Shown here: in pieces, positions 22,582 through 33,968 of the stretch
Numbering within the stretch: the first letter of the stretch is position 1
Layout of the letters: each line of letters opens with the position of its first letter
Assembly (NCBI GenBank): GCA_003255025.1
Contig: QANY01003970.1
Coordinates: 124,001-188,000 of the forward strand
Reading direction: 5' to 3'
DNA length: 64,000 nucleotides
DNA from: Datisca glomerata
Lineage: Eukaryota; Streptophyta; Magnoliopsida; Cucurbitales; Datiscaceae
Position numbers and translations under genes: made by a program
Notes under the pieces: model-generated
Seen by the model: only the letters and a program-made list of their open reading frames with translations
What the model was told of the DNA's origin: nothing
Databases searched by the model: none

Positions 22582-23399
22582 TTTTGTTCATTTTAAAAGT
22601 TTTTTATTACCTCTTTTTATTTCTCTATTAATTACTTGCATAGAATTTGAGTTAGAGCTCGATACTGTTGTAGGTCCAGGATGTGAACGTGCACTAGATG
22701 ATTATAAACATTAGTTTTTTGTCTAAATGGTAGAAAGACTTCATATATGATGGTGCCGAAATCATAAATTAGAAACTAGAAGCTTCTTTATGGAGGTCTA
22801 CGTCTGACACGACATATAATGAAGATGCATTAATACAGTTGCATGGCTTGCAAATAAAGTTATCTTAGGGTGAGAACCTCGTCGCTTTAGCTTCGTCAAC
22901 GAAAGCCTTTTTAAAAGATGGAAAATGAAACTCATCGCGTTAGACCTTTTGCAACGAAGAAAAACTGGTCGTAAAAGATTTTCGTGACGAACATAAAATT
23001 GGTTGCAAAACGCTTTTGCGACCAAAAGAATTTTCGTGGTAAAAATCTTTTTACCACAAATATTTTTCTTGGTCGCCTAAACTTTTTTGCGAACCAATTT
23101 TTTTTATCGCGAAATGCTATTGGCGACCAAATTTTATATTTTCAAAATGTAAATAAAAAATACTGAATTTTTAGTTTTCATATACACTTCTAATAGCAAT
23201 TAATATCATCAGAAAATTTATCAAACTCGATATTTTTCTAAGAAATACATATATTAATCATTAATATATGTAATGCAACAAATTAGTAGTAGTTTATTAC
23301 AAACTCTCCGAATCATAATTCACTATAGATTTTCTTCACAAATGTATCCAAAAGAAGATAAATAAAAAAAGAGTATTTAAAACTTGATGTTACGACTAC

Positions 23400-25228
23400 A
23401 AAGCTTAGAAAATATTCTGAACCTCATGTTTCTGTTGTTGAGTCATCGTCAGGAGGTGGAAAACTATTTTGACGAGCCTAAGCGAGTAAGCTTTGTAGTT
23501 GGCTCTCCATCGACTTTATTTGTTTATTTAATTCTATATTTTCAACTTGACTCATTTTCTTGGAAGATGTGGGTGGGGCTCCATGTCTAAGACATTTATT
23601 TCGTCAGATGATTTCTTCAACTATCTCTTCTTCAGAGCGAGGTGTGGCATCCTCGATGATAGGCTCATCCCGTAAAGCACACATGTGCTCCTGTAACATC
23701 ACAATGAGTCAAATTCAAGATAAATATATTCATCAATCAGAAAGTATTGAAAAAACATCTAGCAAAGTTCAATTCAAAGTGATAACCCCCCCTAAAAAAT
23801 TAAAATCAACATTATTATCTTGAGATAATGAGTATCAATTAAAATAAAATTAAAAACACCCATACACGTTGAAATAAATAATATTATTAGACAATGAGCA
23901 TCAATCAGAAAGTATTCAAAGTGCATCTAGCATGCTCAAATACAAAGTGATAACCCCCACACACATTGAAACTAACATTATTATCTTTAGAAAATGAGCA
24001 TCAATAAAAAAGTATTAAAAAATCATCTAACATGCTCAGATACAAAGTGATAAGCCCCCGTCCCCCCACACCCATACACCCACACAGCCACACACACTAA
24101 AACTAAAAATATTATTAGACAATGAGCATCAATCAGAAAGTATTCAAATATCATCTAGCACTCTCAGATACAAAGTGATAACCCCCCCCCCACCACCCCC
24201 ACACACACAAACTAACACTATCACCTTAGTCAATGAGCATCAATAAGAAAGTATTCAAAAAGCATCTAGCACGTTCAGATAAAAACTGATAACCCCCCAA
24301 CACACACATTAAAACTAACACGATTATCAATCAAAATATTTTAGAGGGATTACTCACATATATTTCTTGAGCCGTATCATTCTATCAACTTTTTTAGCAT
24401 TGAAATGCATGTTGTAAAATATTTCAATTCGAGTAGGTGCTACCCGAGTTGAAGCTTCATATCCAAAATGTAACAAAAGTTGAGTAATTAATTATTATAT
24501 ACTAAATATTATTAAGAGTACTAAAATAATACTTTGATGCACCTGATGAAATCGATGATCAAGAAAATATACATTCCCTCCATTATGATTATATGGAAGG
24601 TTTTGACGGTTTTGAGAATTGATTTTTGAGCATGCCTATAACAAATGAGTTTTATGATTGAAATAATTAGTTAAATAATCAAAGTGTAATATATAAGCTT
24701 TGATAATAGGAATTATCCCAAATATCTCTGGCTCCTAAGCTATGCATAGCCAATCTCAACCATCTTGTGATACATTCTTATAAGGATGTCGTCGTGCTAC
24801 TATTGGATCTTTAAATTTTTATAATGTCTATGCAATGTGTACTTGTATCCCTTGTATGTGTTCACTGCTTCAAATGTAATCCAATTGATCATAGCATTAC
24901 CGGTCAATTCAAAAGTAAAATAGACTTGCAATAATCTTTTACTATCAGTCACGCAATAAAGAAAATATAACAACAAATAGATGTATCATTATTACCTGCA
25001 GCCTATCAATTATAATTGCCAGGAATTCTTCTGGCACATGGGACCAACCCTCATATTGAAGTGGTATGAATTATTGTACGAGGGCACCAATCTCAAGGTT
25101 GAATTGGACGGTCCATGTCCAACATGTCTAACAACACCGGGAGGAGGGGTATCGATTGGTAATTTTCTAAACTGACTCACTAACTTCTCCAACTCAATCC
25201 CTCTTGTTGGTGCGCAAACCTTTCTCAC
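23400..25228 (-). pseudogene. CACTA accessory protein remnant (plant transposase_24 type)
   Basis: On the minus strand, 25228-25010 reads as a segment beginning near APTRGIELEKLVSQFRKLPID, the conserved RGPTRG...KLPV-like block of the second CACTA protein. It is followed by exon-like pieces at about 24980-24770 (FTFELTGNAMINWITFEA-like) and 23740-23400 (LQEHMCALRDEP, then an acidic EEIVEE block, then a coiled coil of the type NKQIKSMESQLQSLL). These proteins accompany the catalytic transposase and probably help bind the ends. Stops and the inserted minisatellite break the reading. Exon boundaries are not defined. Confidence 0.6.
23700..24330. repeat. Minisatellite of about 100-125 bp with variable C/A tract
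   Basis: About six copies share AATGAGCATCAATCAGAAAGTATTC, then GCATCTAGCATGCTCA, then TACAAAGTGATAACCCCC, then ACTAACATTATTATC. Copies start near 23703, 23827, 23895, 23993, 24120 and 24231. Each has a C-run followed by a CA-rich stretch (for example 24058-24100 and 24181-24210) whose length accounts for most of the unit-length variation. It lies in what would be an intron or 3' region of the CACTA accessory gene. Confidence 0.85.
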
Positions 25229-25961
25229 ACTTCCCGAAAAAGATGGAGCCCCTACAATAAAACAAAGGCTAAGAAATCATTATAATAAAAACTATTACAA
25301 AGTGTATCGAATGTCATTGACAATACAACCAGAATAGACCTGACACGATAATCTGGACCAAATGCTAAAGCATATAAATCATATGTGCCTTCTAATGACC
25401 CTTGATAGCATAACTCATTCTCGTATGGTAATGTAATTAACGAGAAAGCATAACTCATTCCCAATAGTGTGTAACCCACCACCATCTTAATAAAGACCCT
25501 AAAAAGGGGATTGTTGTGATCACTTTTCTTGTGTGAATCTTTATTTCATACTCAAAATTAGCTTTCACGAGAAGAAAGCAAAAAGGATTCAGACATTGGA
25601 ATCACCATGTACGACAAATTTGACTTGCTAGAACCTCGAGCAACGACATTGGGTCTGGGTTCCCCACTCTCTATAGCCAAATTTTGAGCGGGCAGGTTCA
25701 ATGGGATGGGCACTTTCGCACTAGGAGATCTTCTTCTTATATCGTTGGTCTCCCATAAAAATAACAAAAGTATTACTTACTTCCGTACTACTTTAAATGA
25801 TATATATTTAGTCAAATATATACATATACCCGATTTCTAAACCATTCAGAAAATTGGTTTCGATGTCTTGAACTTAAGTCAAACCGACTAACTATGTTTA
25901 ATTCTCTAATGTGCTCTCTACACATGTTAATAATTTTATTTTAATTATTTGTGACATAAAA

Positions 25962-26137
25962 AACAACCATTAAAAATTAGACTTAATAAGGTTATTGATT
26001 TACTTACACTAAGTAAGGTTGTAGCTCATCGCAATAACCTTACTTAGTGTTTAGAAAGTTAATAAACAACCATTGAAAATTAGACTGAATAATGTTATTG
26101 ATTTACTTACACTAAGTAAGGTTGTAGCTCATCGAAC
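25962..26137. repeat. 97-bp tandem duplication with inverted core
   Basis: AACAACCATTRAAAATTAGAC, then GTTATTGATTTACTTACACT and AAGTAAGGTTGTAGCTCATCG occur twice, at about 25962 and 26062. Between them CAATAACCTTACTTAGTGT reads as the inverse complement of ACACTAAGTAAGGTTG. The block is therefore both a direct duplication and a possible hairpin. Confidence 0.75.
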
Positions 26138-26249
26138 CCTCTGGACGAGCTTTGTTTCAAACATATTGTTTAAGTGTATGCAAACTCCTGTCATATGACA
26201 GCAATTACATTGTGCATGAAATATTTGATGGGTAAGTAAAGGAAAAGTT

Positions 26250-28509
26250 GAGAGATATACCTTTCAATTGGGTACATCCAACTATAACCAACAAGACCAC
26301 ACAATTTCACTTCTTATGGTAAATGAACTGCCAAATGTACCATAACATTAAAGAAAGCTGGGGGAAATATCCTTTCTAACTTATACAAGATCAAACTTAT
26401 TCCATCTCTAAGAAAATCCAAGTCCTTAGTGTTCAGTATTTTTTAGCACAATTCTTTGAAGTAGTTAGACAACTCAACCAAAGCAGTGCACATATCTTTA
26501 CCTAATAAACCACAAATCCCAACTAGTTAAATTCTTTGCAGTAAAACATGACAATTATGACTCTTCAATCCTGAAACCTTACCCTCAGCTAGGTTGATAC
26601 ATCGTGATATGTTTGCTGCAAAGTCATATGGAAACTTGACTGACTTTAAGAAACCATAAAACTTTCTTCTCTCTTTTACTGTTAATGTGTAACACACGGG
26701 TTGTTTAAAATATTTGTTCCCTTTCAGTTCAAGATGCAGTTTTTTTCTTACATTCATGTCGACTAGGTCCAATCGAGCTTTGTAAGTGTCTTTTGTTTTG
26801 CCTTCTATATTCAACAATGTACCTAATATATTATCGCAAATATTTTCTCAATATGCATGACATCCAATTTATCTCTAATTTTCAACTTAGACCAATATGG
26901 AAGTTGAAAAAAACACTTTTCTTAGTCCAATTAAGACTATCTAAATGACACTTTCTTTTTTTGTCTAACTTATTTGGGTTTTGCCAAACTTGACAAATTG
27001 AATTTGATATAACTGCCTCAATGTATCTTCTCCTGTCAGCTTTCTTGGTGCATCACGAAACTCTTGTATCCCATCATGTAATCTACTCCTCCGCAACATA
27101 TGATCATAAGGCAAATATCATTGATGCCCCATGTAACATATTTTACTTCGTAATCTCAACGAAGATGCATCTGCATTGCAAACAGGACATGTCAAGTGTC
27201 TTTTCGTGCTCCAACCAAACAAATCTCCGTACGCTAGAAAGTCATTTATTGTCCACAACACAGTAGCATGCATAGTAAAAGATTGCCCAGAAGTGACATC
27301 AAATGTTTGCACCTCATCCCACAATTATTTTAATTCATCTATCAATGGTTTTAAATACACATCAATATCTTTACAAGGTGATCTTGGACCAGAAATTAGT
27401 AACACCATCATAAAGAATGGTTAGTTCATACACTTCCATGGAGGAAGGTTATAAGGTACTCATTTGACTGACCATATGCTATATGAGTTGCTCATATTTC
27501 CAAAATGGATTAAATCCATCCATTGTAAGCCATAATCTTGTATTTCAATCATCTTCTGCAAACCAACTATATTACTTATCAAAATCCTTCCAACCTTCTG
27601 AATCAGTAGGATATCTTAATACACCTTCAACGTTAACACGTTTCTGCTTGTGTCATCTCATATCAGACGATGTGTCTTTTGACTTGAACAATCTCTGAAG
27701 TTTGGGTATAACAGGAAAGTGACGCAAAACTTTCTAGAGAACTTTCTTACCATTCCCATCATCCATTTTATATCTTGGTTCACCACATTCAGGACATTTA
27801 TCTTTTCCTTCATTCTCTTTCCGGAATAAAGCATAATCATATTTATAAGAAAGAATGGTGTCATATCCCAACCCTAAATCTCTTAATTATTTTTGGCTTC
27901 ATAGTAAGAGGGTGGAATTTTTTAGCCTACTGAATAAAAACCATTTAAAACTTCACGTAATTGGTCAAATGACTTATTACTCCAATGATTAAGCATTTTG
28001 GTATGCACCAACTTCACAATAAAAGATAGTGAAGTACACTTTTAATGACCATGATAAAAATCTTCTCGACTTCACTAAATAAATCACTAAATCTATCTAA
28101 CGTCTCTGTATTTAGATTTATTCTATCAGTATTATCCTATTCAACTCGTTTACCATTCATCTTCATCCCAACAAAATCACACATGTTATCTAACATTTCT
28201 CTCATATCATCATCACCACCACTAAGGTGAGATGTAGTACTACTCATCTCCATATTTGATGAATGGTGGTATCTTTGCATCTCTTCACCATAAAACACCC
28301 AACGACCATAGCTCAAATGTCATTCCATATTGGCACAAATTTATTTTAACTTCTATTAAAGACAATTGTCTTAAATTAAGACATTTTTTACATGGACAAT
28401 GAGTTTTCCCCTCTACATTGAGATAATTACCGGCCACGATAAACTGTGAAATACCATCAATATACTCCTTGAACAATCTATTAGGATTTTATATCTAACT
28501 CTTGTCCAT
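26250..28509 (-). pseudogene. CACTA transposase (TNP2-like) pseudogene
   Basis: Domains in minus-strand order: an N-terminal Transpos_assoc zinc-binding segment (28509-28285, with HCPCKKC); a segment with RKFSRKFCVTFLLYP-like residues (27864-27658); the transposase_21 core with MHATVLWTINDFLAYGDL then GWSTKRHLTCPVCNAD (27324-27118); a KRKF-type block ending CINLAEGKVSGLKSHNCHVL (26817-26527); and a DUF4218-type end with GKDMCTALVELSNYF, then IFPPAFFNVMVHLAVHLP and WMYPIER (26510-26250). This is the catalytic protein of En/Spm elements, cutting at the CACTA ends. In-frame stops occur within the DUF4218 part (after KELC and after AVHLP), and shifts lie between blocks. Confidence 0.8.
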
Positions 28510-29114
28510 TTTTTATCACTCTATAAATTAAATACCTATTTAAAGAAACTCTCAATAAAAGATTCCTAAAAGATAGTGAAGTACACTTTTGATGACCATG
28601 ATAAAGTTATTCTCGACTTCACTAAAAAAATCACTAAATCTGTCTAACGTCTCTGCATTTAGATTTATTCTATCAGTATTATCCTCTCCAATCCGTTTAA
28701 CATTCATCTTCATCCCAACAAAACCACACATGTTATCTAACATTTCTCTCATCTAATCACCATCATCATCATCACAACCACCAAGGTGAGATGTAGTACT
28801 ACTCATCTCCATATTTGATTAATGGTGGTATCTTTGCATCTCTTCACCATGAAACACCCAACGATCATAGCTCAATGCCATTCCATATTGGTACAAATGC
28901 TTTTTAACTTCTATTAAAGATCATTGTCTTGAATTAAGACATTTTTTACATGGACAATGAGTTTTTCCTTCTACATTGAGATAATTATTAGCCACACTCA
29001 TAAACTTTAAAATGCCATCAATATACTCCTTGAACAATCTATTAGAATTTTTTATCCAACTCTTGTCCATTCTTTATCGTTCTATAAATTAAATAACTAT
29101 TTAGAGAAACTCTC
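28021..29114 (-). repeat. 547-bp tandem duplication of transposase exon 1
   Basis: AAAAGATAGTGAAGTACACTTTT starts at 28021 and again at 28568. The two 547-base copies align throughout, including the Transpos_assoc coding part with CPCKKC, and have ATG start candidates at 28509-28507 and 29070-29068 (minus). Copy 2 (outer) has the fuller start MDKSWIKNSNRLFKEYIDG. Copy 1 reads with a stop near its start. A further 45-base duplication of 'AAATTAAATAACTATTTAGAG' lies at about 29088-29176. Confidence 0.85.
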
Positions 29115-30618
29115 AGTAAAAGATTACTAAATTAAATAACTATTTAGAGAAACTCTCAATAAAAAATTACTAAATTAAAAGCTTACATAAAATAGGAAAA
29201 TGAGGATTGGGGAGGCTCTTTCCTTTTCTTTTCTTAAACTAAAATGAAGGGTTACTGACCCTCTCTCTTTGATTATGAATAGAACGGTCCTCATTTTCTA
29301 TATTCAGAAAAGATAATTGGTTGAGTAAATGAAGCACATCTAACATCCTACCAATTCTATGTTCCGAAAATCCTACTCATTACAAACATTTCCCATTTAT
29401 ATTACTACTCTATAACATATCAATAGTAGGTACTAGTAGCTAACATATTATGATACTTTTGATCTAAAGGAAACTGTAAACCATAAACTAACCATATAAA
29501 AAAGAATGACAATAAAGAAAAATGAATAATGATCTATCAAATGTGAATTTTTAATAGAGTTTTCCCTCAATAATTTATGTCCAATGTCTAACATCAACTA
29601 GAGACACATTGAAAAACCTTGGGCTCCTCAAAGAAGTACTTAAACAATTGAAATGTTGTTTAGAATAAATTTGGCACACAATATCCAATAGAAAGATTAT
29701 GTTCATAATCACTTTATACAAGCTCCTTATATAGAGAAAGGAAGACGCATACTCAAGTTCAGAAACAATGTTTCTCAAGCTATCATCAAATGAAAAATTA
29801 GGTTCAACTAGTCTAAACTGAGGGACTAAATTAATAAGAATAAAATTATAAGAACCAATTTGACAACTTGATTAAATTTGGAGATTGTAACCTGACAGTG
29901 AAAATAACTCAACTCCTCTAGCTTCTTTATATTTTGCGTTTGAACCTAAAGAAAAACTTCTAACAGAGCAAATTACAACTAAGCTGAGCCAACAACACCT
30001 ATGGAAAACATCTGAATTAAACTTGGAGTTGGGACTTCCAAAAGCAATAATAGCCTTGAACATAAATAAATCATTGGATATTTTTTATTAACCAATGCTA
30101 AAATAAAAGTTATGGTATTGGAAAATCTTGAACAGAAAATCCATCGGCAAAAATAAAAGTTTGCTTAATCAATCAAGCCCTATAAATAAGTTTATCCAAA
30201 TCATTACAGCACAACCCCAAAATAGAAACGAAATCAACTTACCTAAAATCAGAGACCTAACTCTCAGAGTAAGTTCAACAAAAAATCAGAATGCAAACCA
30301 CAAAAAAAGAGAACAAATAGAAATGAAATCAACTTATCTAAAATCACATATCTAACTCTCAGAGAGCAAGAGCTCCAAATGATGATGACGAGCTTCGAAG
30401 CTCGTTGGGGAAGCTTATTGTGGAAGTTCGGCGTGAAGCTCACAGTGGAAGCTTGCCTGGGAAATAAATTGTCGGTGACGATCGATGATAAATGGAGGAG
30501 CTCTCTAGCGTGGGGGTGGTGAATGGGAAAAGGCTCTGTATCGCGGGGGTGAGGGAAGCTCTATCGCAGGGGGAGGTGAATGGGGAATGTGAGGGTTTTT
30601 TTTGTTTATGGAGCTGCC

Positions 30619-30652
30619 AACCTTGTTAAAACGACATCATTTTAACAAGGTT
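30619..30652. repeat. 13-bp inverted repeat in the CACTA arm
   Basis: AACCTTGTTAAAA (30619-30631) and TTTTAACAAGGTT (30640-30652) are perfect inverse complements around the eight-base loop CGACATCA. It lies 300 bases inside the CACTA terminus, at the start of the subterminal region. Its role is unknown. Confidence 0.9.
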
Positions 30653-30955
30653 AGGGAGCTTTCAGGGACGAACTTGTAATTTCATCGACAGAAGCCAAAG
30701 GCTTTTGGCGGCCCAAGAATAAATTGGTCACTAAAAAATAAGGCTTTTAATGGCAAATTTAAACTTTCATCAGTAAAAGCCCCAAAAAAATTTGTGCTCC
30801 CAAGTTTTTTTTCTCAGGTGAAGCTTATTGGGACATGCAAAAACGTCGTCGCAATAGACCATCTTTAACAACTAAGGAATAGTCTGGTCACTAAAAACTA
30901 GCTTTTACCGACGAATTGACTTTCATGGCTAAAACTAGCTTTTCTTGTAGTGATT

Positions 30956-31951
30956 AATGTGGCTTAATGGATGTAAATGCTAAGGGCAGTTTCTTTACAT
31001 GGAGGAATATGAGACATGGTGAGAACTTTCCAAGAAAGATTGGATATTGTTCTTAGTAATTAATATTTTTTGGAACTTTTCCTCATCTAGAGGTTCAAAT
31101 TCCCACTAATTTCAGATCTGACCATAACATGTTAATGCTAACTCTTGATAAGACGTTTCTTGAATCCATTAGAAACTTTTTGGTTTGAAGCAAAATGGAT
31201 TCTTGAGGGAAGGTTTTGATGATGTATTAGCTAAAAGTTAGAAAAGGCATGGGTCAAATAATGGAATGAGGTATCTGATTGCAAAACTAAGGGGATGCAA
31301 ATCTGACATAAGATATGAAATAAAAATTTAAGAGGAAACCTAAAACTAAAATTGATCAGTTCAAGGAAGAGTTACATCCAAAGATCTAGAATTAATTGGT
31401 CAAAAGCAGAGGATAAAAATACAAGGTTCTTCCATAAATCTGTTTTGAAAAGAAGAATGTTGAATGATATTGTGAGGCTAAAAAACATAAATGTAATTTG
31501 GTAGCATGATGAAAATAGTGATTGATATTATCTATTCATATTTTTTTCTGAAAACAGTAATGAACCTTGCTCTGATGTTGACTGCGTTCTAAACCATATG
31601 GGTAGTATGTTAAACATGGAGGATAATGAATTATCAATCGCTAATGTTCGTTTTGAGGAAGTTAGAAGAGTTATTTTTTAGTTGGGAGCTGACAAAGTTC
31701 CTGTTCCTGACGGGGTCCCTGAAATATTCACCGAAAAGTTTTGGGAAATTAAATACTTTTTTGGAATTTTTTTTACCTAGATCTATGAATGAAACAAATG
31801 CTACTCTTGTTCTTAAAGTTCAATAACTTGAAACTGTAACTTACTTTAGACCTATTGCATTGTGCAAATTTTCTTAAAAGATTATTTCTAAGATTTTAGC
31901 TAATAAATTGTGGATTTTATTAAGTAACATTATCTCACAATCTCAAGTTGC
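30956..31951 (+). pseudogene. L1-type LINE, 5' part (endonuclease end and reverse transcriptase start)
   Basis: Read on the plus strand in broken frames, the sequence gives the end of the L1 endonuclease (GSFFTWRNMRHGENF-like, then SDHNMLMLTLD with the SDH signature). A linker follows (SRINWSKAEDKNTRFFHK-like), then the start of the reverse transcriptase (LGADKVPVPDGVPEIFTEKFW, corresponding to the usual KAPGPDG block, and FRPIALC-like). Stops and shifts are frequent. It starts immediately after the CACTA terminus at 30952, so the CACTA insertion or a deletion removed the LINE's 5' part. It is cut at 31951 by the copia element and resumes at 41167. Confidence 0.75.
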
Positions 31952-31956
31952 ATTTG
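31952..31956. repeat. Target-site duplication ATTTG, left copy
   Basis: ATTTG directly precedes the LTR start TGTTGGATC. The same five bases follow the right LTR end at 41162-41166. This defines the copia insertion exactly. Confidence 0.9.
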
Positions 31957-33752
31957 TGTTGGATCGGGTTTTAGATTCTGAAAAAAAATAATGAAACATT
32001 ATTAATTTATGGGCGGAATATTAAAAAAATTTATGCAAACTTTGAATCGAATTAAACACAAAACCAACCAATAAACATGCATAATTGTATAAACGTACCA
32101 AGAAGAGATAAAACTATTTATACATTTTCTTGTAATGGAGAATTTTTTTGATTTGGCAAGATTTGATTTTCTATCTCGCGTTCTTCATTCTTAAGATTCA
32201 CAGATCTTGTAATTGATCTTTGGACCAACAACCACTCGTTAGAATCAGAAGTTTATCTCTCAAGAATATTAGCAGGATTTGAGTGTAAGCTCTCAAAATA
32301 ACTGTGGAAGAGAAAATAAAATTTTTCGCTTCCCCTATAGATTTTGGCGACAATAGTAGGGAGAGAGAGAGAGAGAGATTTTTCTGCTCTAATTAACACA
32401 CTTAAATTAGGTTAGAGATGCAACCCTAATGCAATCCATTATATATTAATTATAGAATTTATCCATATACCTATATATGTGAAAAACCGAAAATCGCTTC
32501 TCCTTTGACCTGCATATGCGATTTTAATGTCTTCCATAGAGCCAAAATTTTGTCCAAATTCACCCATCTAAACTGATGAATTAAATTGATCTCTATCAAT
32601 TTATTAATTAATTTTTTTATTTACTAATTATCTAATAACTAAAAAATAACAAAATAATTAATTTAAACATTAATTTTGGTCTTCACTAATATAGTGATGA
32701 CATCCATCTCATATGAGCTCGGGAAGTGTACCCTGATCCAAAACATGTTTTAGTCAAATTGTCATTGTTTCTCATTCCTGCCCTTACGAGCTAGTTCTAA
32801 GACTGAATGGATCCACATGAACAAAGTTATAGGATTCAAATACCCGACTAATTTATCTTCATAAATTTTCAACTTATTTGATCATGACATTCTACGACTT
32901 TTATAGGTCTGATGCCGAATGAACTATCGATTCATACGCGCTACATTTTCTATTGGTACAAATAAACATTTATATTTCACGATCTACAGAATATTTTATG
33001 ATATTACCCTTCTTGAATATTAGTAATAAGCGTGAGATATAAAATTACTACTTTACCCCTATAATTATTATTTCCTTAACTTATTTATTGATTGTGAACA
33101 AAAAAGACATCTGTGAAGTGTCTCATACAGTTTAGCATATCTTATTCAATGACTTATTCCATCGAGTATCAGGCCCAGTTTATTTATTCACACACTCATC
33201 CAATAACACATAATGTGATATTGTTGCTTTTGCAATCTCACCACGAATTTCATATTTGTGAATCACGTAACTCCAACATAGTTGAATCACAATCGTGACA
33301 GTTGAGGTAAGTTAATTATGATAATACACTTTAAGGTGTAACAATTAGATTTAGAGTTAGATAAATGACTTTGCTCTAAAATAATTGGTTACTAGTCTAT
33401 TCAACATATTCAATAACATGTCTAGGTCAACCGTTAGAGTCTCAACTCTCATGCCCCGAGATTGGTATCATTTGGTTCAACCTAACAGTCATAATTGGAT
33501 TCGATTATCCAGTCGATCCTAAGACTGCGAATAACATTTTGAACAATCTTAGAAGAGTTTGTCTGAAAGACCGCTTGATCTTTACTTTTATTTCGTTGAT
33601 AATAGTTCCAAGACTTAAATAAATTATAAGCATACTTTAATTAAAGGAAACTTTCATTTATTCATACAAATCAGTAATACATAACTATCTTAGAAATAAC
33701 TATTTACTCATAAATAGTTATAATACCATACTTTATGGACATAATTACAACA
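31957..33752 (-). repeat. Family A 3' LTR (1796 bp)
   Basis: TGTTGGATCGGG...TTACAACA. It matches 39370-41161 end to end with many scattered substitutions and small indels, which suggests an old insertion. It contains a (GA)n microsatellite at about 32361-32380 and AT-rich blocks near 32590-32660. The GAGTTTATTTATTCACACACTC-like part is shared by all three copies. Confidence 0.9.
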
Positions 33753-33968
33753 AACTACCATTTGGACTAAAGTAGGCGTGCACAATACCGCATCCTCATG
33801 CCCTCCAAATAACCATCAAAGACTTTACTGCTTAAAATATTCATGAATGGATCTGTCAAGTTGTTAACCGTCGATATATGTGTTACCTCAACATCTCCTC
33901 GCTGAACTCTCTCTGATTAGGTGATACTTCTGCTCTATGTGTTTGGATCTTTTGTGGCTCCTATGTTT

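Larger units (their letters stand above)
21925..30952 (-). mobile_element. Decayed CACTA (En/Spm) transposon
   Basis: The right end is certain: the plus strand finishes AGCTTTTCTTGTAGTG at 30952 (minus strand CACTACAAGAAAAGC), followed by ATT as the possible 3-bp duplication. Inside, on the minus strand, come a GC-richer leader (about 30360-30600), a duplicated transposase first exon (28021-29114), transposase core (26527-28000), the DUF4218-type domain (26250-26510), and an accessory ORF with a plant transposase_24-type segment (25010-25228). The left arm (21925-23130) has subterminal-type words (GCGACCAAAA, TCGTCGC, GCGGCGGGAA). The left CACTA terminus itself was not found, so the left limit is approximate. 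The element contains a solo LTR and several tandem duplications and cannot encode a functional transposase. Confidence 0.75.

Noticed and set aside
24058..24210. Direct repeats considered as a CRISPR array
   Set aside because: Units are about 100 bases with variable C/A tracts, there are no unique spacers, and the setting is a plant transposon.
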